A program made the translations under genes and the position numbers. Positions 8,179 through 15,263 of a stretch of DNA of 51,239 bases are shown here, one piece after another; positions within the stretch are counted from its first letter, which is position 1, and every line of letters starts with the position of its first letter. Below the pieces are notes generated by a model, which made no database searches, was not told where the DNA came from, and saw only the letters and a list, made by a program, of their open reading frames with translations. Location of the stretch: positions 227-51,465 of the forward strand of contig PLRJ01000175.1 in the NCBI GenBank assembly GCA_003163855.1, in the 5' to 3' direction. Origin of the DNA: Bryobacterales bacterium (lineage in GTDB: Bacteria > Acidobacteriota > Terriglobia > Bryobacterales > Bryobacteraceae).

Positions 8179-8562
8179 ATGAGCTTTCTTGACAACCTTG
8201 AAAATTCCCTGAAATCGTTGGAGTCGCGCGATGAAAGGGATCCGCACGAGCGCGAGCGCCAGCAGCAGGAGCGCAGCCAGGCGGTGGCGGCGGCGCCTTG
8301 GGCAGCGAAGCTAAAGGAATCCGCTTATACGAAAGCGCTATTCGATGAAGCTGCGGTGGCTGGACATCGCTTGCGAACGAAGGTCTACATGGCGTGGTTC
8401 GATTCGATTTTGCGTTTTGAAGCGCGGGAGCGGCGGCTGGAACTGCGGCCAATGGCCGATGGCATTGTGGCGGTGTTCATTGAAACTGATGGCGAAACGA
8501 AAACGCAACCATTGGATCTCAATAGCAGCGCCGCTGACCTGATGAAGCAATGGCTAGGTTAG
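8179..8562 (+). CDS. Conserved-looking small hypothetical protein
   Basis: A 127-residue soluble protein that I do not recognise. Residues 1-35 are highly charged and helical (ERDPHERERQQQERSQ). The C-terminal half has alternating hydrophobic residues (ILRFEARERRLELRPMADGIVAVFIE) suggesting a small beta-sheet, and ends DLMKQWLG. There are no signal peptide, membrane segments, cysteines or obvious catalytic motifs. It starts 59 bp from the divergent aldolase-like gene and is followed after 25 bp by the DUF4126-like gene in the same direction, so the two may be co-transcribed. Codon and base use match the neighbours, which supports a real gene. Confidence 0.7.
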   Translation: MSFLDNLENSLKSLESRDERDPHERERQQQERSQAVAAAPWAAKLKESAYTKALFDEAAVAGHRLRTKVYMAWFDSILRFEARERRLELRPMADGIVAVFIETDGETKTQPLDLNSSAADLMKQWLG

Positions 8563-8587
8563 AGTAAGCGGCCGGGTACAAACGCAA

Positions 8588-9088
8588 ATGGAATCAGCAG
8601 AAGTTTATGCCGGAGCAGCGCTGTTGGGCGCGATGTCGGGAATGCGCAGCATGTCGGCACCCGCAGTGCTTGGGAAGATCTCGCGCAATGGCGGCCTGGA
8701 GGGTTCTAGCGGGCCGTTGGGGTTCATTCACAGCGCCGGCTTTATGCCGGTGTCGGGCGCGCTGGCGGTAGGTGAATTGATTGCCGATAAGCTGCCGTTT
8801 ATTCCCAACCGGACGGCTGCAGGGCCCTTGCTGGGACGTGCGCTGATGGGCGCTTTCAGCGGGGCAGTCGTGTGTTCGGCGCGGAAACGGTCGTGGCTGA
8901 TCGGGGCGCTGCTTGGCGGCGGTGCGGCGGTTGGCGCGGCTTATGGCGCTTATCAACTACGCAAACGCATTGGCGAGAATCTGAATGTTTCGGACCCGCT
9001 GATTGCCTTAGGCGAGGATTTGATTGTAGGCAGCATGGGTGCGGCTCTGACTGCCCGCTTCAGTTCGCCGCTCGAAGTGACAGGCTGA
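8588..9088 (+). CDS. DUF4126-type small membrane protein
   Basis: The 166-residue product is Gly/Ala-rich and hydrophobic, with the opening EVYAGAALLGAMSGMRSMSAPAVLG and later PNRTAAGPLLGRALMGAFSGAVV. These match the DUF4126 family of small inner-membrane proteins of unknown function. Four hydrophobic stretches can be seen, with positively charged RKRS and RKRIGEN loops between them. No ribosome binding site stands out before the ATG. It probably forms a pair with the small gene 25 bp upstream. No function should be inferred beyond membrane location. Confidence 0.75.
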   Translation: MESAEVYAGAALLGAMSGMRSMSAPAVLGKISRNGGLEGSSGPLGFIHSAGFMPVSGALAVGELIADKLPFIPNRTAAGPLLGRALMGAFSGAVVCSARKRSWLIGALLGGGAAVGAAYGAYQLRKRIGENLNVSDPLIALGEDLIVGSMGAALTARFSSPLEVTG

Positions 9089-9182
9089 TCTCGGGCGTAC
9101 CAGAACAAAAATTGCCTTATCTGTTTTGGATTTCTTACCCCGCAGCCACCTGTTAAACATACGGGGATGCAATGCTTGAAGC

Positions 9183-10148
9183 ATGCCAATCAACAGAAAG
9201 GCCGAGGCGCGCGCCTTTGCTGGTCTGTATACGGCGGCGGGTGTACTGCTTTTCGCCCTCTACCATCCGTGCGCGTTTAGCGCGGAAACTGTTAGCACTC
9301 CTCCTTCGGTTCATCGCTATGTCAGGAATTACGCAGCCACGGCCTATATAAGCGTGCTGTCGATCACGGTTTTCAGCCGCAATGGCGTGGGTTTCGGCGC
9401 GGCGTCGGCGGAGGAAGAAGTTTCTTCGGCGGAGCGGAAAATCACTCTGCAGTTTCTTAGCGGATCGTATCCGGCGCAGGCGCATGGGTTGAATCGCTTC
9501 GGGTTTATTCAGGAAAAGATTCACGAGCGGAATCATAAGTGCGCCGAGGCGGATTACTTCGGGCTGATTACCGCCAGCGGCGAGGAGAGCTTGGCGCAAG
9601 CGAAGGCCGCGATGGAAGCCAAGGGACAGGAGAGGACTCCATTTGTGGCGGCGCAAGCGAGCATCGATAGCGCGAGCGCACGGTACGACATTCGCCACAT
9701 GATGCTGCCGTCGAGCTATCTCGGATCGAACGCGGACCAGTTGCTGAGCGAAGTGCGCGCTTCGTTCTTGCGGCCGGAAGCGGGGCAAGTGGAAAAGCAT
9801 GAAGCGCTGCATGGCGAGTTTATGGGTACGTTCCTGTATTCGCTGCGCGAGGCGATGCTGGCCAGAGGAAAAAGCTATGAAGCGAGGTTTCTGTATAACG
9901 GGAAGACTTTTCAATTGCACTCGGACAAGCGACACGACGAAAAAGTGGGCCATGAGTTGCAGAGGGCCGAGGTAACGGCGGATGCGGCGACCGTGACGCA
10001 ATTGGATGGGAAAATTACCAACGTTGAAACCAGAGAAATCACAACCTTCCGGCTGTGGTTTGACTCCGCCTCGGACGATTTGCTGCCGCTGCGGTTTGAG
10101 TTTCGACCGAAGTCGTATTTGCGGCTGGTATTTACGGCTTCAAACTGA
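9183..10148 (+). CDS. Hypothetical exported protein
   Basis: This 321-residue protein is not recognised. It has an N-terminal hydrophobic segment (FAGLYTAAGVLLFALYHPCAFSAE, about residues 13-36) that looks like a signal peptide or anchor, so the rest is probably periplasmic. The body includes LSITVFSRNGVGFGAASAEEE and a long central helical region with few aromatic residues. The C-terminal third is beta-rich and ends LPLRFEFRPKSYLRLVFTAS, reminiscent of periplasmic proteins that finish on a strand. There are only two cysteines, and no lipobox or catalytic motif. It converges on the receiver gene at 10158 with a 9-bp gap. Confidence 0.65.
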   Translation: MPINRKAEARAFAGLYTAAGVLLFALYHPCAFSAETVSTPPSVHRYVRNYAATAYISVLSITVFSRNGVGFGAASAEEEVSSAERKITLQFLSGSYPAQAHGLNRFGFIQEKIHERNHKCAEADYFGLITASGEESLAQAKAAMEAKGQERTPFVAAQASIDSASARYDIRHMMLPSSYLGSNADQLLSEVRASFLRPEAGQVEKHEALHGEFMGTFLYSLREAMLARGKSYEARFLYNGKTFQLHSDKRHDEKVGHELQRAEVTADAATVTQLDGKITNVETREITTFRLWFDSASDDLLPLRFEFRPKSYLRLVFTASN

Positions 10149-10157
10149 TGGCGGCGC

Positions 10158-10685
10158 TCACTTGGGCGGAATCAGGTGGAAGCTCCTTAGTTGCGCGTCC
10201 AATTTGGTCCCATCAATCGGCTTAATGATGTAGGCATCGCAAATAGAATCGAACGAAGCCCGAATCGTCTTTATATCCATGGCGCCCGTCGTCATGAAGA
10301 TTCTGACGCGGTCCCTGAAAATTCCTTGCTTCATTTCTATCTCTCGAATCGACTTAAGAGCGGTTTGCCCGTCCATTTCCGGCATTTTAATGTCCAGGCA
10401 GATCAGATCGTAGCCTTTTCCCGCTTGTCTAGCGGCGGCAAAGGCTTCGATAGCTTCCTTGCCATTGACGGCAACGTGGCACTCGCCATATTCGTGCAGC
10501 AGGCTCTGCAAAGTAAGCCGGGAAGTAAGGTCATCTTCAACAATCAGGACCTTCAGACGCGGCGCACTCCCCGCTGGCACCAATCTTGCAGCCGGATCGA
10601 TAGCCACAACGTCAAGCTTGTTGCCACCTCCGGTCCCCTGGCTTTTAGTATTTTCCTGGGCTAAACCACTACGTTCAGCAAACAT
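10158..10685 (-). CDS. Single-domain response regulator (CheY-like receiver)
   Basis: The 175-residue protein has a 42-residue disordered N-terminus and one receiver domain. Acidic pocket residues are in VLIVEDD, the phospho-acceptor is Asp98 in ICLDIKMPEMDG, the Thr is in FMTTGA and the Lys in YIIKPID. No DNA-binding or enzymatic output follows. The ATG at 10685 is preceded by a strong AGGAGG four bases upstream, which decides against a longer start at 10706. It lies downstream of the HPt-containing hybrid kinase and is a likely phosphorelay partner. Output must come through protein contacts. Confidence 0.9.
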   Translation of the reverse strand: MFAERSGLAQENTKSQGTGGGNKLDVVAIDPAARLVPAGSAPRLKVLIVEDDLTSRLTLQSLLHEYGECHVAVNGKEAIEAFAAARQAGKGYDLICLDIKMPEMDGQTALKSIREIEMKQGIFRDRVRIFMTTGAMDIKTIRASFDSICDAYIIKPIDGTKLDAQLRSFHLIPPK

Positions 10686-10689
10686 GTTC

Positions 10690-10695
10690 CCTCCT
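10690..10695 (-). promoter_or_regulatory. Strong ribosome binding site fixing the receiver start
   Basis: On the minus strand AGGAGG precedes GAAC and the ATG at 10685. It fixes the start of the receiver protein and suggests high translation relative to neighbours, most of which lack a clear Shine-Dalgarno sequence. Confidence 0.6.
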
Positions 10696-10801
10696 ACCGG
10701 CACCAATTGATCTTTTCGGTCAAGTCTTATTTAAACTGAAAAAATTTTATCTGCGTGCGCAGTACAACTCCAAATGGCTGTTCTGGCGCGCAGTCCTTCG
10801 C

Positions 10802-10987
10802 TCATGGAGGAACCAACCATCGTTCCCGGCGCTTGAGCCCAAAGAACCTTAGACGCTCCTCAAGTCTTTCGAAATCTAGCGGCTTACGAAGATACGGATT
10901 GCACTTGAGTTCCAGGGACCCGGCACCGGTGTCAAATTCATTGATCGAGTCTGTCAATTCCATTGCTTGTTGTCGCCACTCAAACAT
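10802..10987 (-). pseudogene. Receiver-domain remnant overlapping the hybrid-kinase stop
   Basis: A 61-residue frame starts at an ATG inside the last codons of the hybrid kinase (8-bp overlap). Its C-terminal part, NPYLRKPLDFERLEERLRFFGL, matches the last strand and helix of a receiver domain, including the conserved Lys-Pro. The phospho-acceptor Asp, acidic pocket and most helices are absent, so this is probably the tail of a deleted response regulator. Because it remains open, has a coupled start and sits between a kinase and a receiver gene, it could still be translated as a small protein. The receiver relationship is a reading by eye. Confidence 0.45.
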
Positions 10988-13697
10988 CACTTAGCTGATC
11001 AATCGCTTGCTTCAAGTACACAAACTGCGAGTCCAACTCGGCCAGGCGCAGCTGAATAGTGGATAGATCCCCGGCATTGGCCGCCTTCTCGATCCCAAGT
11101 GCGACGGCGCTCATCGCCTCGCCGCCGACACAGGCCGAGGCCCCTTTGATCTGATGGGCATTATCCTCGATTTCTTCTGCATTGCCGCTTGCTACAGACT
11201 CCGAAAGGAGTTGAAGTTGCCGCGGCGCGTCGCCTATAAAGCCATCCAGAATTTTCCTGGCCAGTGATTTGTTGCCTTTTAAGCGGGTAAGAAAAGCATC
11301 CATGTTCAGGACTAGCGGAGCTTCCGCGCTGGAAACCGTCAAGATCTCCGGCTGGTCAACGAAGCGGCCTCCGCCCGGTCCTGTTTGAGGTAGCCATTTG
11401 TCTAGAGCTCTTATGAGGCTTTGCGGATTTATAGGCTTGGAGATGTAGTCGTCCATGCCAGCTTCAAGGCACTTCTCGCGGTCGCCGTTCAATGCCCCGG
11501 CAGTCATGGCTATGATTGGCAAACGACCGACTGGCGGATCAGATTTGTTGTCCTGCAGACAGAGTTCCACACTTCGGATTCGCCGGGCAGCCTCCAGTCC
11601 GTCCAGAATGGGCATGCGCACATCCATTAGCACAAGGTCGTAGCAATTGGCGTCAATTGCGTCGAGCACCTGAACGCCGTCTCCCACGACATCGGCACTT
11701 AATCCGAGTTGGGAGAGCATGCCTAAGGCAACCTCTTGGTTGGTTACGTTATCATCTGCCAGAAGAATGCGGCTGGGACGGCCAGCGAACAAATCCCGAT
11801 CTATCTCTTCATGCCTGGCCAGTATCTGAGAGCCTTGAGCCGCGACAGTTTCGGAATGGGTGCCAACTCCTACACGCACTTCAAACCAGAAGGTGCTGCC
11901 ATGACCGAATTCACTCGAAACCCCGATGGTCCCACCCATCAAGCCGGCCAGGTGGCGGGCGATACTCAAGCCTAGACCGGCGCCACCGAAGCGGCGGCTG
12001 GTCGAACTATCAGCCTGTGTGAAGGGTTCAAAGAGCCGCGCTTGTTGTTCCGGTGTTAGCCCGATACCAGTATCCCGCACGCTGAAGCGCAACATCGTGG
12101 TTTGGTCCAGCGGTATCCCGCTCGAAACTTGGACGGAAACCGACCCAGTCTCGGTAAATTTCACCGCGTTCGATAAAAGATTGAGGAGTATTTGCTGGAG
12201 CCGTCCGGCGTCTCCGATTACCCTGGCAGGCACATTCTCAGCTATGTTGAGGGAAAGCTGGAGCCCCTTTTCCGAAGCGGCAAAAGCAACCAGTTCAAAC
12301 GATTCATCGGCGAGTGTCTTAACATCGAATTCCAGGTGCTCCAACTGCAGCTTGCCGGCCTCAATTTTGGAAAAATCGAGAATGTCATTGATTATTGCGA
12401 GCAGAGCCTTACCGCTCGAATGAATGGTAGCTACGAAACGGCGTTGCTGCGATGTTAGCGGAGAGTCGGCCAGCAAATGAGCCATACCGATGACACCGTT
12501 CATGGGCGTCCGAATCTCATGACTCATTACCGCCAGGAATTCGCTTTTTGCCTTGGCCGCGGACTCAGCTCGTTCCACCGCTTCCGCAAGCGCCATAGTG
12601 CGTTCGCTGACGGCAGCTTCTAAGCGCTCCTCGCTGCGTTTCTGATCGTCGATGTCTGTTGATGTGCCAAACCATTGCGTAATGGACTCATCCTCACCGT
12701 CGCGTATGGGCTGGCCGCGCGCCACAAACCACCGGTAGTTCCCGTTCTTTCCCCGGATGCGATATTCGAATGCGAAGCTTTCGCCAGCGGCAAAGCCATC
12801 GTTAGCGGCGGCATCGACTCTAGCATGGTCTTCCGGGTGAACGGAATTAAGCCAGCCCGATCCCAGAAGTGCGCGCCTCGGAACCCCGGTGTAGTTGGTC
12901 CACTGTTTGCTGACGTAGTTGCACGATCCATCCGGCAGCGTTGACCATACAAGTTGAGGCAATGCCTCCACCAGCGAGAACCAATTGGATTCACTATTTT
13001 GAAGTTCCGCCGTCTTGGCTGTGAGCAACGTCAGCGAACGCGAGATCATGCGGATCACCAGCAGGCAGAGGACTATCCCAAACACAACCGCTAGCGTCGC
13101 AAAAATCAATACGGTTGTCCGGCCGTTCCGAAAGGCCGTCTCGCACTTCTCTCCTAATTGCCTGGGCTCTTCTTCGCGTGGCCGGCAAATCTCGGCAATA
13201 TCCAGATCAATCTGGTTAGCTAAGATGTTCGTCTCTTGCAAGGCCACGATGGCGCCGCTTTGATCGCCGCCAACTACGTGATCGACAACTTTACCGGCGC
13301 TGCTTCTCAGGTGGGGAAGTTTTCTGCGTATCTCGGCAATCTTGGCCTGACTGTTGGCGTCGGGGAGCGCCCTTTGCGCCGCCTCAAGCCACTTATCAAC
13401 CGAGCCGTCCAATTCGGTTATCCGTTGCTTTTTAACCTGAATTTCGCCTTTGTCCCCGGCGGCAAGAATCAAGTCCCTTACAGCCGCGCTGGATTTACCC
13501 TGGAGTATCGCCGCCTCTTTGATGGCTGAGATCCCCGCTAAGTCGTTCGTCAGCAACACCTTGGTGATGTTGTGCAGCATTTCGGAGGCGTGGATTCCCT
13601 GATAACAGACGCCAAGAATCAGCGCAATCATGAATCCAAATGAAACCACCAGCCTTTGGGTGAGCCGATTTTGTGCTGATAACCGAGCTTTTTGCAT
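10980..13697 (-). CDS. Hybrid sensor histidine kinase (TM-PAS-HK-REC-HPt)
   Basis: This 905-residue membrane kinase has transmembrane segments near residues 17-33 and 194-217 flanking a helical periplasmic sensor resembling four-helix-bundle MCP sensors. A PAS domain (about 238-355) and a coiled coil lead to the dimerisation domain with His393 in MSHEIRTPMN. The ATPase domain spans about 495-610 (N-box near 510, RFGGAGLGLSIA). A receiver has Asp692 in LMDVRMPILDG, and a C-terminal HPt has His848 in AHQIKGASA. All sites needed for an internal His-Asp-His relay are present. The final acceptor is probably the receiver protein at 10158-10685. The gene is divergent from the sulfatase. Confidence 0.93.
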   Translation of the reverse strand: MQKARLSAQNRLTQRLVVSFGFMIALILGVCYQGIHASEMLHNITKVLLTNDLAGISAIKEAAILQGKSSAAVRDLILAAGDKGEIQVKKQRITELDGSVDKWLEAAQRALPDANSQAKIAEIRRKLPHLRSSAGKVVDHVVGGDQSGAIVALQETNILANQIDLDIAEICRPREEEPRQLGEKCETAFRNGRTTVLIFATLAVVFGIVLCLLVIRMISRSLTLLTAKTAELQNSESNWFSLVEALPQLVWSTLPDGSCNYVSKQWTNYTGVPRRALLGSGWLNSVHPEDHARVDAAANDGFAAGESFAFEYRIRGKNGNYRWFVARGQPIRDGEDESITQWFGTSTDIDDQKRSEERLEAAVSERTMALAEAVERAESAAKAKSEFLAVMSHEIRTPMNGVIGMAHLLADSPLTSQQRRFVATIHSSGKALLAIINDILDFSKIEAGKLQLEHLEFDVKTLADESFELVAFAASEKGLQLSLNIAENVPARVIGDAGRLQQILLNLLSNAVKFTETGSVSVQVSSGIPLDQTTMLRFSVRDTGIGLTPEQQARLFEPFTQADSSTSRRFGGAGLGLSIARHLAGLMGGTIGVSSEFGHGSTFWFEVRVGVGTHSETVAAQGSQILARHEEIDRDLFAGRPSRILLADDNVTNQEVALGMLSQLGLSADVVGDGVQVLDAIDANCYDLVLMDVRMPILDGLEAARRIRSVELCLQDNKSDPPVGRLPIIAMTAGALNGDREKCLEAGMDDYISKPINPQSLIRALDKWLPQTGPGGGRFVDQPEILTVSSAEAPLVLNMDAFLTRLKGNKSLARKILDGFIGDAPRQLQLLSESVASGNAEEIEDNAHQIKGASACVGGEAMSAVALGIEKAANAGDLSTIQLRLAELDSQFVYLKQAIDQLSDV

Positions 13698-13703
13698 GCC
13701 AGC

Positions 13704-13726
13704 CTTGAACCTGTGGTCAGTTCAAG
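13704..13726. promoter_or_regulatory. 7-bp inverted repeat in the kinase/sulfatase divergent region
   Basis: CTTGAAC (13704-13710) and GTTCAAG (13720-13726) are perfect inverted repeats with a 9-bp centre, so the half-sites are 16 bp apart. A weaker GGAAC-agta-GTTCC lies at 13766-13779. The 112-bp region holds the promoters of both genes, so these are candidate sites for a shared dimeric regulator. Inferred from symmetry alone. Confidence 0.35.
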
Positions 13727-13809
13727 CGTTCCTTCTCTCGCTCTATGTATCGGCTTTGCTCATCAGGAACAGTAGTTCCAGGCAACGGGAATGTAAATTA
13801 GCAGAAGCC

Positions 13810-15174
13810 ATGCTTTCGCGACGAGATTTCCTTGCCAGTTCAGGCGCCACGGTCCTTAGCAGTAAGTTACCCGAACCCCAGAGGCGAAGACCGAACTTCA
13901 TTGTTTTTCTGACCGACGACCAGGGTTGCCACGACCTGGGCTGTCTAGGCTCTAGCGATTTGAAGACGCCCCACATTGATCGCCTGGCCGCTACCGGTGC
14001 GCGCTTCACCAATTGGTACGCCGCTGCGCCAGTTTGTGCGCCCTCGCGAGCAAGCTTGTTGACAGGACGTTATCCCATCCGCGCAGGAGTTCCCGACAAC
14101 GGACCTGCCCTGCCGGGGAGCGAGAAGACGGTGGCCGCATGTCTGAAAGAATCCGGCTACGTAACCGGTATCTGCGGCAAGTGGCACCTGGGATCGACAC
14201 CGGAGACCGGCCCCAATGCGCGCGGCTTCGATCGCTTCTTTGGCTTTCATTCCGGGTGTATCGACTATTACTCACACCGGTATTACTGGGGCGAACCAAA
14301 GACAGTCAACTACCACGACTTGTGGTCTGACCGCACCGAAGTGTTTGAAGACGGCGAGTATTCCACCGAACTATTCGCGCGTGAAGCAGTGCAGTTTATA
14401 GAGCGTAATCATCAGCAGCCGTTCTTCCTGTACATTGCGTTCAACGGCGTGCATTATCCAATGCATGCACCCAGGCGCTACGTGGATCGCTTCCAAGATC
14501 TATCGTTTGAACGGGGTATGTATGCGGCTATGCTGGCTGCGGTGGATGACGGCGTGGGCGCAGTAATGAAAAAGCTTAGCGACTACAATCTGACAGAAAA
14601 TACCCTGGTGATGTTCACGGCGGACAACGGGGCAACGCGGGAGAAGCGGGCCGGCCTGAATCAGCAGATTCCAGAGGCTGGACACAACGGCATTTTGCGG
14701 GGTTATAAATTCAGTGTCTTCGACGGCGGCATGCATCCGCCTATGATCATGCACTGGCCGGGCGTGATCCCGGCGGGTCAGGTGATTGATGAAGTAGGCT
14801 GCCACATCGACATATTGCCGACATTATGCCAAGCAGCGGGCGCAACGCTGCCGGCGGATCGGATTATTGACGGACGCGATGCGCTGCCCATGGCAACGGC
14901 GCAGGCGAAATCCCCGCACGAGGCTATCTATTGGGCGTCCAACAATCAATTGGCCGTGCGCCAGGGCAAGTGGAAACTGGTGAAGGACGGCATTGTATTC
15001 GATGGAACCCCGGAAGGCTCAAAGCCGCTGAGCGGTGACGATGCGGTATTCCTCTCGAACTTGGACACCAATCCCGGGGAGACGCAGAACCTTCGTCATG
15101 AAGCTGCGGAAATAACAGATGAACTGACGACGAAGGCTTCGGCATGGTTGAAAGATGTAACTACGAATCGATAG
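13810..15174 (+). CDS. Tat-exported sulfatase (arylsulfatase A-like, Cys-type)
   Basis: The 454-residue protein begins MLSRRDFLASSG, a twin-arginine signal, so it is exported folded. The metal site FLTDDQG (about residues 33-39) and the sulfatase signature CAPSRASLLTGR (Cys76) are intact; Cys76 should be converted to formylglycine. Further conserved elements are GKWHLG and FFLYIAFNGVHYPMHAP. It should remove sulfate esters from a polysaccharide or small organic sulfate. The ATG at 13810 is chosen because it places the Tat motif at the N-terminus; upstream codons would read through the divergent kinase start. No formylglycine-generating enzyme is encoded in the window. It converges on the TonB receptor gene. 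Confidence 0.92.
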   Translation: MLSRRDFLASSGATVLSSKLPEPQRRRPNFIVFLTDDQGCHDLGCLGSSDLKTPHIDRLAATGARFTNWYAAAPVCAPSRASLLTGRYPIRAGVPDNGPALPGSEKTVAACLKESGYVTGICGKWHLGSTPETGPNARGFDRFFGFHSGCIDYYSHRYYWGEPKTVNYHDLWSDRTEVFEDGEYSTELFAREAVQFIERNHQQPFFLYIAFNGVHYPMHAPRRYVDRFQDLSFERGMYAAMLAAVDDGVGAVMKKLSDYNLTENTLVMFTADNGATREKRAGLNQQIPEAGHNGILRGYKFSVFDGGMHPPMIMHWPGVIPAGQVIDEVGCHIDILPTLCQAAGATLPADRIIDGRDALPMATAQAKSPHEAIYWASNNQLAVRQGKWKLVKDGIVFDGTPEGSKPLSGDDAVFLSNLDTNPGETQNLRHEAAEITDELTTKASAWLKDVTTNR

Positions 15175-15197
15175 CGCTGTTGCCTTCTGGGTTTATC

Positions 15198-15246
15198 TGC
15201 GGGGCGCGACAGCTTGGAAAGAATCCTCGCCGGGATGCGCCCCGCA
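15198..15246. terminator. 10-bp hairpin between convergent sulfatase and TonB receptor genes
   Basis: TGCGGGGCGC (15198-15207) and GCGCCCCGCA (15237-15246) form a perfect 10-bp stem with a 29-nt loop in the 89-bp gap between two convergent genes. There is no T-run on either side, so it is not a standard intrinsic terminator. It could block transcription both ways or protect 3' ends. Confidence 0.5.
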
Positions 15247-15263
15247 AGCTCCTGGTGAGCCAG

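Noticed and set aside
8120..8452. N-terminal extension of the aldolase-like gene
   Set aside because: The extra residues are Pro/Ala-rich, lie antisense to the gene at 8179 and have no family counterpart.
10735..10765. Possible terminator (CTGC/GCAG with a T-run on the minus strand) after the receiver remnant
   Set aside because: Only four base pairs in the stem; too weak to call.
13630..13809. Longer sulfatase N-terminus
   Set aside because: It would read through the divergent kinase start and bury the Tat signal internally.
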